Assembly (NCBI GenBank): GCA_950295325.1
Contig: OX485805.1
Location: 15,549,501-15,613,500, forward strand
Reading direction: 5' to 3'
DNA from: Polytrichum commune
Lineage: Eukaryota; Streptophyta; Polytrichopsida; Polytrichales; Polytrichaceae
Length of the DNA: 64,000 nt
The number at the start of each line of letters is the position of its first letter. Position 1 is the first letter of the stretch. Under the pieces are notes generated by a model. It saw only the letters and a program-made list of their open reading frames with translations. It was not told the origin of the DNA and searched no databases. Shown here piece after piece: positions 33,175 to 45,315 of the stretch. A program made the position numbers and the translations under genes.

Positions 33175-33641
33175 TTAAGTTCGGGGACGATCATAAACAC
33201 ATTAACTTATTATGAAATTTGACCTTTCACTGTTGTTTAGGAATCGTTGTATGATGGATGCGTTGTAAGTTAGTGAATTCAAGTTGCAAAAAGGGTATGT
33301 GATTAGGGGAAGGCCTTGGTATACAGTGAATGAAACTTGTATTGATAAACCAACCTTGCATTAAGGTTGATGCAACTTCCAAACGATATTGAGCTTGCAT
33401 TTTTATGTATTTTTTCATCACATTACCTCATTCAGACTTACAAAATATCATCTGTGTGTATTGCAAGACAATGTGCAAGGTAATTTCTAATTATGGGAGC
33501 AAGCACGGTCAAGAATTAAAAAATGGTTCCAGTATACTAAAACCATAATTTTTTGGGTCAAACATTTAGTAGTAGTAGTAGTAGCAAAATGTTGTTTAAA
33601 TTGGAATGCTTTTCATAGCGCTCATTTATTGTTGTGTTAGG
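33175..33641. other. Spacer between Harbinger pseudogene and hAT copy B
   Basis: An (AGT)n run of five units lies near 33569-33584. Nothing else is recognised. Confidence 0.5.
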
Positions 33642-34301
33642 CAGAGTTCGGGAAGTTTTTGAAGCCTTAGTGGCTAATTGCCGGTAGTTGCTACGAAGGG
33701 TCAGATTTTTCCCAATTTACATCGGCAACAGCCGGTCTTTTGTAAAATCAATCGGCCAATTGCCTATATTTTCATATTTTCATTGGCCAATATCCGATTA
33801 AATGGAATACATATCGGCACTAATTGTTTAAAAAATGTATGAAAAGTTATTAGAAATCATTTCTTAGTACAAAATCTTGAATAAGTGAAAAGAAAGGCAT
33901 GTTCGAAACTTTAAATTTGAAGAGTTAATATCCTTGGCATGAATTGAACCTAGCAATGCCTTCACCGCTTGAAGGCCAAGGGTCCCCCAATTCTTCATAG
34001 AAGCAATTGTATTTGGTCATGGAAAGGTTGCATAATTCAAAAAGTTTAAGGTTTAGGGTACTTCCTCAAGTGCATCATCAAATGCCCCAGACAAATAGCG
34101 CTCTGGATGCTTCCGGCTGAAATCCAGTAACTCACAAGAAGAATCGGCTACATTTCCGGGACATTTTTTGGTCCATCGGCTAATTGCCGGAGGAATGAAA
34201 TTACAGTCGGATTGCCATCCGATGGTTGGAAATTGGGACCGGCAATGAGGGGAAATCCATCGGCTGATAATGAACTAGCCGTCGGTTTTCCTCGAACATA
34301 G
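33642..34301 (-). mobile_element. hAT-like non-autonomous element, copy B (660 bp, reverse)
   Basis: Begins CAGAGTTCGGGAAG and ends, in complement, CTATGTTCGAGGAA. Perfect 8-bp duplications GTGTTAGG lie at 33634-33641 and 34302-34309. It has the same length as copy A in the opposite orientation. Confidence 0.92.
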
Positions 34302-35178
34302 GTGTTAGGTACTCAACTATAGACTACCAAGATGAAATCTTCAAAACTTATCAATTAAAAGTATTGCTCAAAAGGTAATGGTTAAATATGGATTTGGATG
34401 TAGATTTCACAACCTTAAATATTTTGAGGTTTAATGATTTTTTTCATATTCCTTGATTTCACTATAAACCTTAGGGCACCATTACAAAAAAAAAATAGGA
34501 AGAAATCAATTTAATCTAATTCTATCATGTCTTAAACAAATTTCAGACAACCATGTGTCCAATATATTCACTTGCACACTACTTGCATCATCTTTTACAA
34601 TATGTAGACTTTTCTTGAAAAAAAAGAACGTCAACATAAATTGCTTGCCTTTGTAGATCAACGTGTTCTTTCAAATTTTTGTTATTTTTTTTTCCTTGAC
34701 AAAATTCTAAGTCAGTATATAGTTTTGAATCACTTTCACTTAAACTTGTTCAGGGTAATGGAGTTGTGTACTTGACCGTGCTTGCGACCTGCCTCTGGTT
34801 CAATAGTTTGAAAGTCTATGCTAGGTTCAGGTAGAGTATGATTGAGCTTATGGGTACAGTATTGAGCTTGAGACTTGAGTCAATGTATAATCTTCATGCA
34901 CTCATCAGATGTTAGTAGCCAAAATGAAAAATTCAGCCGAATTGAACTAGAATCAAGCCAAGATCCATGGCCGATTGAAACCAAGATGGATCAAGCAACC
35001 TGTGCACTTAAACATCAAAGCCACGTCTAAACATTAACAAAGTCGCCGTCTAAGCTTGAAGGAGAGTCGCAACATGCATGCTTCATCAAGTAACAAATGT
35101 GCAAGCATGCAGAAGAGAAATGGGTAAGGAGTGAGAGCATGTGTGTATAGGGTTGTTGATTAGCTCATGAATAAATCT
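34302..35178. other. Intergenic DNA, nothing recognised
   Basis: AT-rich with no gene or bounded element. Confidence 0.5.
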
Positions 35179-35467
35179 ATAACCAACGTCGAACAATCTT
35201 ATGTGAATTTGAGTTCGTTGACCCTACCCTGCTCAAGAATCCTCTTGGTGCAAGGTGGGGTTTACTGCCCACCTTAGAGTGGGTGGGTTCTTGGCTTCCT
35301 ACTTACCTTTCTTCTTCTTCTTCTTCTTCTTCTTCTTCTTCTTCTTCTTCTTCTTCTTCTTCTCAAGTAGACAGAAGATTTCACAGCGGGAATCGAACCG
35401 CCAACCACTTCATTTGGAAATGGGTACCTCTTCACTATCACCTAGTACTTTAGGGTCATCTTGGACC
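35179..35467 (-). mobile_element. SINE-1 (tRNA-derived type), reverse copy with (CTT)n expansion
   Basis: In complement it starts GGTCCAAGATGACCCTAAAG, then an A-box-like TAGTGAAGAGG, then a B-box-like GGTTCGATTCCCGC, and ends near CGACGTTGGTTAT. A (CTT)n tract of about 55 bp (35308-35363) replaces the short linker seen in the other copies. Relatives are at 38678 and 43081. Confidence 0.75.
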
Positions 35468-35540
35468 TTTGATTAGCTCAATTTAATGGGACAATGCAAT
35501 ACAATTGCACATTCGATCTACAAGTTATCCAACCTACCCA

Positions 35541-35853
35541 CACTAGTAGAAAACTATGCCCCAAAAAAACCGCAATCGAAATCGGTTGCGGTTTTTTTGA
35601 CCAACCTGATCTACAATCGCTAAATAATTACAAATTTCTCTTTTATGTTTTGCGATTGCAATTTTTTAAAATTTGAAGCATGTAGTATATGTGTTTTCCA
35701 ATGATATATTATACGCCCCCAACTTCCTAAAATTATAGTCATTAAACCAAAAAAAACAACTTTACAGTCATTTAGCGACTGCAGATCAAGCTGGTCAGAA
35801 GAACCGCAATTGATTTCAACTGGAGTTCTTTTTGGCATAGTTTTCTACTAGTG
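35541..35853. mobile_element. CACTA-type non-autonomous element
   Basis: Both ends read CACTAGTAGAAAACTATGCC (right in complement). A 3-bp CCA duplication lies at 35538-35540 and 35854-35856. Subterminal sequence is also inverted (AATCGAAATCGGTTGCGG against AATTGCGG, and GATCTACAATCGCTAAAT against GATCTGCAGTCGCTAAAT). CACTA termini with a 3-bp duplication define this superfamily. At 313 bp it has no coding capacity. Confidence 0.92.
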
Positions 35854-38677
35854 CCACATCCTATCTGAATCTATCTTGGAACTCCAAGTCTTTGATTCCA
35901 CGAAGATGTGTTTCTTGTATGTGTGGCAAGAGGCTCTGAACTTGAGAGGGAGTCGAGAAATTTAGTTGTGTTTAATGAGCCATGTGCGCTAGTTGTTGTC
36001 CAAACCTAGAGGAGGCAGATAAACAAATTCTAAGGAATAATAATAGATAAATAAATAAATAGATAGATAGATATATAGATATGAATATGGAAATTACTAC
36101 AAAGTTCGAAGCGACAAAGTTAGGGTAACACATAGTCGATCTATAGGTTAACCCATAATTGTTCATCTAACTGCTAATGTTTGGCTATAACCGTTATTAA
36201 AACTCTTACGAAGGTAATCAATCCTAAGCCGCCGCTGCCGCATCAAACTTAATTCTATTTGCCTACAAAAAAATATATAGATCTCATCCATGTGGACATT
36301 ACATGACCCTGGTGAACAATTAAATACTCAACCTAGCCGACTACGGATGCCTCGACCAAACATACTTGTCGCGAAAGGATGGCCCCTTGTAGAGTATGTC
36401 CTTCCATTCGGTTAGGTATAGAAACAATGAAAGTACGAGAGGTTTAGTGGGAAATGGAATAAAGCAAAGTCACATACATAGGAGAGTTGGACGGTGAAGG
36501 TTGGTAGGCATCCAATGCATCTTATTAACCGCCCCAAGCACACGACCTCGTCATTTTGGATAGGGCATCTTCCTTGGGGGAGCCCCCTTCGTCTCCAATA
36601 AACACGGCCGGGCCGCACGGGAATTGGGGGAGAAAATTTTAATGGATAAAAACGTAAGTCACGTGTCCTCGGCCCAAGCAATGAAATGAAAAGTCCAATC
36701 TATATATAACAAAATGTGTCTGTATAACCACCCCTGACTTTACAAAGGCATTGACCATTTTTAGAATTTGGAGTTTTGAAGGTTTGAAGTTTTTTTGGAG
36801 AATTTAAACCATGAGGCATTTCAATGAATGTGGGAACATATATATGGCCCATTCAAATTGCACGGGTTCCTCAAACTAGTGTGTGTTACTATGTGGAGTT
36901 ACACGGTGCAATAACATCTTACTCATGAGTTCGATTCGTACTGACAAAGGTTTAACAGGTTGTTAGGATATTATAGAACACAAATGACTTCACTTGGTAG
37001 AACATTACATTCTCGTTGAATAGTTATAGCATTTTGTAAGTCTGAATAGTAACACGCACTAATTGGGATAATCGGTGTAGTGACCAAGGGTTGTAGGAAT
37101 AAATGACATAGGATGTCTCACGGTCACCACCCTTAGTCAGGAGCCATGACGAAGAGAAATTCAAATCATTTCTTTAAGCATTGCTCCCAAACATAATAAA
37201 AAGTGGGCGGTCAGTTTTATTTTTCTTCGTTGTAACAACTTAATATGGTCATGGGGGTGGACTCTTGTAGTTAGGTTTTGGCTATCACTTAAACTAACTC
37301 AAGGAAAAGAACTCAAGGTACAAAGCCTCAAGGAAGACTAAGCTATTGTCTATAAGCATTAATGTCACATTGGATTAAGGTTTCTAACAACATTCCATGT
37401 CTCTCGCTCCTTCATTCCCTCTTGATAAAGCTTGATTCAGACTCTTTTGGTTCATTGGTTATTTCTCAATTATGTGTGGTTCCATCCTATGTGTGTGAAC
37501 TCCTATCACTCTAATTCCATTCACTTGTCAGTTGTGAAGCTCAAAAGCTTGGCAAGTAATCAATGGCTTATAGTCTAGACAAAGTCCGGGGTAGTGTCTT
37601 GTGAGTAACCACACATTCTTTGATTGCCATGAATTATGCTTGTGATGATCTCAAAGTTATATTCACTTAATCAACTTACAACCATCTTTCAAATTTTCGC
37701 AATTGTAATCACCACCTTCGTATTCGGTGGACATGGCAACTTGTCTCAAGAATCACCCGTTTTATCACATTAAGTTGAAAAGCTTAATATAGATACATGA
37801 GCCCATTTTCTAGCATGCCATTAGTACGTATGCATTTGTTTTTCTTTATAAACGTCTCATATACAGGGGGGTTGATTTCATAGTTACCCACGCACATCAT
37901 TTAGGTCAATGAAGAGTCAACCCCCTAGGATTTTGTTGGTCTCATTGCTAAGAAATGGGTGAGGTCTCGAATGTTGCTTCTAGAACTTAATCAGTTGAAC
38001 GGTTTTTTTATTTTTTATTTTTTAAGTTATAGTAAATAATCTTCGGTCTTCCACCTCCATTGTTGATGACTTGACATGAGCAATAGGAAGTCATAGCCCA
38101 CCACTACATTGTGCACATTTTGGAGATGGGGAGTTATTGCATATGAGCGTACCATGCTTTCATCCAACAAAATTAACTTGAAATATTATGTACTAGGTCA
38201 TATGCTACTACTTTTGAATACTTTGGCACATGAACTCGCTTCCAAAACTCCGAATTGGTTTTAACATGACACATTTGAGTTGTTTCAACCACAACCTATT
38301 GAGGGCAGGCGTTCAACATGGATGGATGAGAGGTACACTCAAATGCAACAATTCTCTCTCATTACAGGATTTCATGCATGTGCACATGAGATATCACACT
38401 TTAGTTGGATTTGGATGTTATGCTTCAGAAGACAATGATGATGTGATATTTATTTCAGAAGGCTATGGTCACCCCCATGGTGTAAATTTGCCCCACCTCC
38501 AAAGAAGGCGCAAAGGGAAAAAGGAGAAAATATCACATATGAACATAATTCTCATTCATCCAACATAAAACCTTGAAATAATATGCAACTTGGATATTAT
38601 TATTTTAGTCAATTTGACACCGGATCAAATTGAAAGACTTCTAATTAGTGCAGGCCAAGTAATTTGAGATAAATTGT
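35854..38677. other. Intergenic DNA with AAAT/GATA microsatellite
   Basis: A TAAA/GATA-rich run spans about 36044-36078. The stretches at 38105-38190 and 38320-38580 resemble the dispersed phrases at 14160 and 21510. The 112-codon open frame at 38230-38568 overlaps that repeat and resembles no known protein. No gene is supported. Confidence 0.5.
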
Positions 38678-38951
38678 TGTCCGAGATGACCCTAAAGTAC
38701 CGGGTGGTAGTGGAGAGGTACTCATTTCTAAATGGAGTGGTTGACAGTTCAATTTCTGCTGTGAAATCTTCTCTCTACTTGATGAAGGGAGGGGGGGGCA
38801 ACAACCCCAAAAAAACTAGTTAGATAGGTAAAAAGCCAAGAGCCTAACCACCACAAGGTAGGCAATAAACCCCACCCTGCACCAAGAGGATTCTTGAGCA
38901 GGGTAAGACCAACGGGCTCAAATTCACTTTAAATTGCATGGCGTTGGTTAT
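38678..38951 (+). mobile_element. SINE-1 (tRNA-derived type)
   Basis: Starts GTCCGAGATGACCCTAAAGT, A-box-like TAGTGGAGAGG, decayed B-box (AGTTCAATTTCTGC), and ends CATGGCGTTGGTTAT. The linker carries an 8-base G run near 38790. Confidence 0.75.
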
Positions 38952-39276
38952 TTCATTTATATATTTATTTGAGATAAATTGACAATAAAAATTGAGGGGG
39001 TGAAGTTGGGTTCCTTCACAAGGGCTCCAAGCTGAGTCTAAGCTACATATAGCCTACACAGGCCTAGTGAAAAAATTAAACAATTATGACCACTATAGGG
39101 ACAACTTCTCGGGAGCTCGTCGAAGAATACTCTTTAATTCGCCACCTAACTTAGCAAGTGTAAAGTGAGGACCAAAACTCTTGTGATGGGACATGTCTTT
39201 AGAGCGACTTAAGTTACTTTCTATTGACGGCATCAACCATGAAAAGTTCCAAGCACAGTACCGAAGTATTGGACTG
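38952..39276. other. Intergenic DNA, nothing recognised
   Basis: Spacer without a supported feature. Confidence 0.5.
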
Positions 39277-40270
39277 TAGTTTCCTAGCAACTTGGGTATA
39301 AAATCTATAAATAAAAGGGTGCCTAAATTTCTAGGAAATTATTGATGTAGTTTGTGTAATTGTTTTTCTAGAAGATCAAATCAATGCCCAAATTGTAGAC
39401 TTGTCTTGGCTCACATGTGTTGTGATTCAATACGTTAGCTTTTATGTATCAATAGGTCTAAACATGTAGTCCAAAGTCGATCGTGAGTCTTTTGTGTCTC
39501 GTCATTTAAAAACTTCTAACCCATAATCTTTCATGAATGCAACATATCTCTCACATGTAACAAACCATGTCACATAAGAGTTTAGGGTAACTAATGAGAG
39601 CTTTAGAGGGGACGGTAAGAGTTTAGTGTAAATCGGCCGCCTTAGGTGGAATTAGCAATAGCCATCCAAAAACAATAAGAGAAACTTGGATGAATGCCTA
39701 ACTTATTGAAACTGCCTGATTTTGATATATTATATACCGGGTTGCCTAACTATTTTGGTCGCTTTAATCAATTATTAGGCAAAGACATGCCCAAGCTACA
39801 ATGAAACTGTGGTAGTTTCCTAGCAACTTGGGTAGAAAATATATAAATAGAAGGGTGCCTAGATTTCTAGGAAATCATTGACTTGATTTGCATTATTTAA
39901 AATTTTAAAAGTCCAAATCATAGAAGCTTAGCTCACATGTGTTGTGATTCAATCAATTAGCCATTCTAAACAGTTCTAACCCACAACCTTTCACAAATAT
40001 AACATTTCTCTCGCACATGACAAAGCATGTCACAAAATAGTTTAGGGTAACTAATGTGAGCTTTAGAGGTGAAGGTAAGGGTTTAGTGTAAATCGGCAAC
40101 CTTGGGTGAAATTAGCAATAGCCATCTTAAAATCATAACAAAATATTGGATCAATGCCTAACTTTTCTTGATTGTATTTTGAAATTATACAATTTGGATA
40201 TATTATTTTTCAAGTTGCCAAACTATTTTGGGCACTTTATTTAAATATTAGGCAAATGGAAGACATTGTA
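39277..40270. repeat. Direct tandem duplication, two units (~530 and ~455 bp)
   Basis: Unit 1 begins TAGTTTCCTAGCAACTTGGG at 39277 and unit 2 begins with the same words at 39813. Both continue through 'gggtgcctaaatttctagga', 'cacatgtgttgtgattcaat', 'tttagggtaactaatg-gag' and 'aattagcaatagccatc', and close with a 'ttaggcaaa' phrase. Unit 2 lacks an internal block around 'caataggtctaaacatgtag'. No terminal repeats were found. Confidence 0.85.
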
Positions 40271-41650
40271 AGGTGGGTTATATTAGGTTCCAAAACACCC
40301 CTTAGTGAACCTTTCCTCTACACGCAAGCTTGGACTCAAGATCGAAGTTGAAATCTGGCAGGAAAGTGGTGCCATCTTATCACCACTTCATTCATTCATT
40401 CATACTTTGGACTCGGACCCTAATGCGATCCCCCCCCCCCCCCCTCGGGATCCAAGTTTTTCACTCCCTCAACCGATAAGGTTGCTCGATTTTAGAGTTT
40501 TCTATGGTCTTAGACCCCCAAAGTAAACCTATCCTTGAAGCATCAAGGTCCCCGCATTAACTTCTATGTTCAAACCTAAGGACCAATGTTCAAGATTGCC
40601 TTTCAAATGCAATTTGGCCCTTCAAAATATACCTCTCTCAAAACAACCCTTCAAAACGCAACCCCAAATTGAAAATGAAGACGTCACTTGAAGTCCTAGA
40701 TATAATCTACCCACCACAAGAACCAACAAGCATAGGACATTTGTCACTACAAGAAGTCGAGTTCAATGGTTGATTCTTAATTCTTCACATTACACTGGAC
40801 ACACGTACCATATAACTCATGCACAAGTTCAATACGAGTTTTGCATCTCATTTCTATATTCTTAGATTGACGTCTTGGATTTGAACCAACCCTTCAACTG
40901 AACCGAAGGACTGAAACTTGTGGGCCCTTCAAAATGAAACTCATACGAGGGCCTCAATCTCGAACACTACTTACTAAAAGAACCAACACGTTCTCACACC
41001 TAAAGTCTCGAAGGAAGGGCCTAAAATCTCAAGACCACACGTCACAAGTGTCCCATTGTAGTAGGCGTCTCCGCCATGTGGCACACCACCCCGTGCGCCC
41101 CCTCCTCTCCTCTCCCGTTGGAAGAGCAAAAACCGAACCGACCTCCTTTTGGAGGTCAAATCGAAAGCTCTCCTTTAATTTAGTAGGGAGAGCACGACTT
41201 AGCTTGTCTGTGGCATAAATAAGAAGCTATACAAGTACCCCATTCGAGGGGGGGGGGGGGGAGAAAGTGTTTGGTGGCGATCGACAACATGAATCGAGGC
41301 GCCCTATCATAGCTAATGGAGTGTCATCTAGGAAACCGACGTCTTTGTATGATGTTGTTGCAACATATAAGGTAAAGGTAAGGTGAGGTAGGCCCATGTG
41401 TGATGAGTGCAAGGAGCCTGCTGTCCGTGTGAGGAGAAGAAGCTAAACGTATGGCTAGCTAGGCCTATAACGCCCTAGCTTGTGTAGGTTGTGGGCTTTA
41501 TTGAACGTCGGACCGAGTTGGTTTCGACGGTTTCAGGCTTTATAACATAAGCCCCCCGCCCCTCTCCCGCCCGCTTCCTTTTAGGTGTATCTTATGTAAA
41601 CAAACAAATAAACATATATAGCAATATATATGACCACGTCCCAAGGCACT
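40271..41650. other. Intergenic DNA with long C and G runs
   Basis: A 15-base C run lies at 40430-40444 and a 14-base G run at 41248-41261. CACTACAAGAAG at about 40748 matches a CACTA left end but has no partner. No gene is supported. Confidence 0.5.
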
Positions 41651-42233
41651 TGAGGATCGGAGTCGATTGAAGAGGAGAGAGAGAGAGAGAGGGGGAGAAG
41701 GAGCTAGGCTTGGCTTGGCTTTGATTTTCCTCACTAAAATCATGCCGTGTGTACTTGCGCGTTGGGGGCCACCCCGCGGCACGCGATTGGCCGAGAGGAG
41801 TTCCGTCCGAGTCACTCGGGGCCCACGTATCCCGACCTTTGCTGTTTTTCTACTCCTTTGGGAACCCCCCCGCCATACCTACTTTTGTCTTTCCCCACGT
41901 ACGCATCCCGGGCTTGGGGAACGGGCCCATGATGGTGCCCTAAAGAGGAGGACCGGGCTAGAAGGAGGGAGGGAAGAAGGAAGGGAGCGAGGGAGGGAGG
42001 GTCAAATACTCAACCGCCCTAACGAGTCACCAAACCCTAACTAAGGAATCCGGTTGTGCTTTCAAACGAAAACGAACATGGCATGCATGGGAAACGCATT
42101 TTTCAAAGCCCGGGGAGGCCGAACGAACGAGGCTAATAATGATGGGAGTGAAAGTGCATCGCGATGGTTTCAAACCGGCTGGCTAATTCCCCTAGCGTGG
42201 CGGAGTTAGCGGTAGCCTCCGTGAGATAGAGGC
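41651..42233. other. GC-richer stretch with purine-rich tracts, no gene
   Basis: (GA)n at about 41674-41690 and GGA-rich sequence at 41960-42000 flank CpG-rich DNA. Open frames overlap on all frames of the GC-rich part and show no recognisable family. Confidence 0.45.
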
Positions 42234-42500
42234 TCATCTCGACATGCTGGTCCAATCGGAAGGATGACTTGAGGGGTTCCTAGGATTACATCTTTTAAAT
42301 AATGATGGAAACTTATCTCTAATGCGGTTGTATAGGGGACACTCCTCCAACACAAAGTGTGTCGCCTCCTTCTTTTCAACTACATTATAAGAGCGAAAGT
42401 GGTAAGGTCTATCATCTCTAGAGATAGGGACGCTTGACGAAATTTTAATGGCAAGTCTACTATTGTTCTTTTGAGTCCTTGCAATTGCATGCCTCCACAA
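42234..42500 (-). pseudogene. Possible C-terminal remnant of a LINE-type polyprotein
   Basis: The minus-strand frame contains THFVLEECPLYNRIRDKFP followed by SLFKRC. Many LINE reverse transcriptases end with a motif of the form HFLxxCPxYxxxRxxxF (family knowledge). The similarity is short and no RT domain lies upstream, so this is a tentative call. Confidence 0.3.
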
Positions 42501-42559
42501 ATGCCCATAATAAGATATGTGGCTCTATTGTGGCCACTTCCAACTCCACAAACTTTTCA

Positions 42560-42880
42560 TTGGCCGTTGGATCCAGCTAGCCGGGAATCGTCTTGTACAT
42601 TTCGATGATGTGAACCATCGTGAAGGCCGTCGTTTCAAGTTAGTGAATTGGAGTTAATATTCAGAAGTTATAGTAGATCGAACTGGAGATTTGAATTTAT
42701 CAGGTGGTCACATAGGCCTTCCCACTTGTGTGTTACTTGCTAGAGTGATTAACCTACTTTGAGCACACCGTCCAATCTCATTGTAACATGTGTGTGTTTT
42801 GGTGTCCGTTCTTTAATCACATGCGTTGTCACGTACCACCCAAATATAGGTGCCCAACTAACAAGGAACAAGGGTGACCA
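42560..42880 (+). repeat. Dispersed repeat R5
   Basis: Landmarks are 'ggccgttggatccagc', 'ggtggtcacataggccttcc', 'gagcacaccgtccaatctca', 'ttttggtgtccgttctttaa' and 'caaatataggtgcccaacta'. Confidence 0.68.
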
Positions 42881-43080
42881 CGTAATGCCCAAGACACCCA
42901 ACACACATACACATGGTTTCAGTTGACCACCGGTCGACGCATTAAACCACATGCTCCCAACGACCTAGCCCCCATTTACATGATGGTGTCTTTCAAACAT
43001 CGGGCCTTGAGCATGGCAAGCAAGTGTTGTAGATGTCTAAGTAAATGATGGAGTTTCTACTTATAATGTATCTTTTCCTT

Positions 43081-43342
43081 GGTCCGAGATGATTCTAAAT
43101 TACCGGGTGATAGTGGAGAGGTACCCAATTTTGAATGGAGTGGTTGGCGGTTTGATTCCCGCTGTGAAATTTTCTTTCTACTTGACTAAATTTTTTTTAA
43201 AAAAAACTAGTCAAGTAGGTAGGAAGCCAAGAGCCCACCCACCGCAAGGTAGGCAGTTCACCCCATCTTGCACCAAGAGGATTCTTGAACAGGGTAGGGC
43301 CAACAAGCTTAAATTCATGTCGGATTGCCTGATGTTGGTAAT
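43081..43342 (+). mobile_element. SINE-1 (tRNA-derived type)
   Basis: Starts GGTCCGAGATGATTCTAAAT, A-box-like TAGTGGAGAGG, B-box-like GGTTTGATTCCCGC, then a short A/T linker, CTAGTCAAGTAGGTAGGAAG, and ends GATGTTGGTAAT. At 262 bp it is the most compact copy. Confidence 0.78.
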
Positions 43343-44373
43343 TTTTGTATATTCATGTTTTTTTTTTCTTCTTGTAGGAATGACTTAGACTTGTGTTCTA
43401 ATATCACATATGTGATTCTTAGATTCCACTCGGTTTCAAAATGAATATTGGGAGCTCAACTTAAACATGACTCATATCCATAGACACAAGACTCTTCTTG
43501 AAGACAAATAACGTTGTTAGTAGCGATGAGTAGCAATCAATTCTCCCCTTTCTTTCCATTTCTTTTCCCCTTAATCGACCCTAACCCCTAAGCCCTAAAA
43601 ACCCTTTGCTTGCTTTGGGGAGCTTCTTTGTCGGAAAGGCAAGGGAGTGCTCCGAAACTGCACGTTTGGTCTTACGATGTCCAACTCAAGGGTGGTAACG
43701 ACTTTTATTATTATCACACCCAACAAAGGCCGTGCTTGGGCTTTGTGCTCCTACAACAACATGCAGGCCCCAACCGAAAAAGAAAGAATGTTCTTGTAAT
43801 CTTTCAACCCAAGCTCAAGTGATTCTTCACGGAGCCATTAGGGTTTGGCCCCACCATAGCCGAGCCATGGCATGACCTTTTTCGCTCCACAATGGCTCGT
43901 GTCCACAACTCTCCTCATGGTACGAACCTAAAATGATCCGGACCATGTGTATAAGTTTTTTCTATACGTTAAAAACATGCAAACGCCTCCCCAATGCGCC
44001 ACATGTAAGCTTCGATTCGGATGCTCCACATCTAAGGCACCCCGGCTCACCCCGAGTTCGTGTGTAGGAGTCGAAGCCGCATTTTTGGGGTGGGAATGGT
44101 TTGTTATAAGCATGCGCCCGCCTCCTTTTTGATGAGACGGGGGAATATATATAGGGCCTCGGGCTTTGGACTCCCATTATGAGCGATCATTGTCTATCCC
44201 GCTCTCCCACTCAACCAACTTGCAAGGACTCATCCAATTGTATCATGCTCACTCGCTCCTAAGCAAGCAACGTATGAATGGGGGAACACGGACTACGACA
44301 CAAAACATGGCGTTTAGTGTCATATAGTATTTTAAGCCACCATGGTAACTTTTTGGGTGCCACGTCTTATGAA
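43343..44373. other. Intergenic DNA, nothing recognised
   Basis: No supported gene. Overlapping open frames near 43930-44180 on both strands lack family motifs. Confidence 0.5.
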
Positions 44374-44865
44374 TACAATCCACCCTCGATAAATGTTACA
44401 CTTATAATCGTTAACTCATTATATTTGTTAACAAAATCGTACTCCCCTCATATTGCTAACTAGAATGTTAACTATGTTAAATGTTAACAACAATTTACTC
44501 CCCTCTTTGTTAATTTGCCACTTATAAATGTTAACCTCTGAAATACGTCCAATATTGTGTGATGGCATCCATTACATTGACTCACAACCTTTCAAAGTGG
44601 CAAAAGCCACCAAATTTGACTTTTGTGATCAAATTATTCATATGGACTATATTGATTCTTATTTTGTTTCATAAAAATAAAAGATTGATTTGATACACAT
44701 ATTTTATATATGATAATTTTGCAAAACTCTCCCTCCATAATTGTAATGAATTTATATTTGTTAAACATTCAAAAAGCTCCCTTTATAACTGTTACAATGT
44801 TAACTCACTATAAATGTTAGGAAAATTTTACTCCAGAGCCTAACATTTATAGAGGGTGGACTATA
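44374..44865. mobile_element. TIR element with iterated AATGTTA/GTTAAC motifs
   Basis: Outer ends are CAATCCACCCTCGATAAATG and, in complement, TAGTCCACCCTCTATAAATG. GTTAAC occurs at about 44409, 44429, 44467, 44482, 44532 and 44804, mostly inside AATGTTAAC or near it, on both halves. The repeats look like subterminal binding-site arrays of DNA transposons (inference). The exact ends and duplication are unclear. Confidence 0.65.
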
Positions 44866-45184
44866 AGTGAACGAATATTGTCATTGGGAGAGGGGGGGGG
44901 GGGATGGTGGATGAGTTCATCCGTTGGCCCAAAACCCTACCTTCTCTTGTCGCCAACCTGTGATGAACTATTGTCATGGGTGATTGAAATTTGGATGAGA
45001 AAATCGCTTGGTAAGTGACGGTGATTGCAACATTGTAAATCTATAATCCTTCAAATACTTACCTGGAATGACAAATGATGTTGGGTTAACATTTAGTGTT
45101 GGTGACATTGTACCGCGGTTTACGATTAATATTAGTATTGAGCGAGACGTTGTCGAATTGGTGACACTAGATACCATGTTTAGT

Positions 45185-45315
45185 GTAGTTATAGATGAAC
45201 CGGTTGAAGTTACAAGGACTTTGTTCAAGAAAATTGCCGATTAGTTTAGAGTAATTTAGAGAATATACCTCAAACTTATAAAGAGAAACTGAAAGATGTC
45301 AACATGAAAGTGGTT
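45185..45315 (-). repeat. Dispersed repeat R2, reverse partial copy
   Basis: 'aaccggttgaagttacaagg', 'gaatatacctcaaacttata' and 'gatgtcaacatgaaagtggt' are the complement of R2 landmarks. Confidence 0.55.

Noticed and set aside
35380..35440. tRNA gene suggested by a B-box-like GGTTCGATTCCCGC (complement)
   Set aside because: No cloverleaf or acceptor stem could be formed, and the same sequence recurs in three copies with a shared non-tRNA 3' half, so it is a SINE.
39277..40270. Pair of LTRs of a retrotransposon
   Set aside because: The two units are directly adjacent with no internal domain, no TG…CA ends and no primer-binding site.
40748..40760. CACTACAAGAAG as a CACTA element end
   Set aside because: No matching inverted end or flanking duplication was found in the window.
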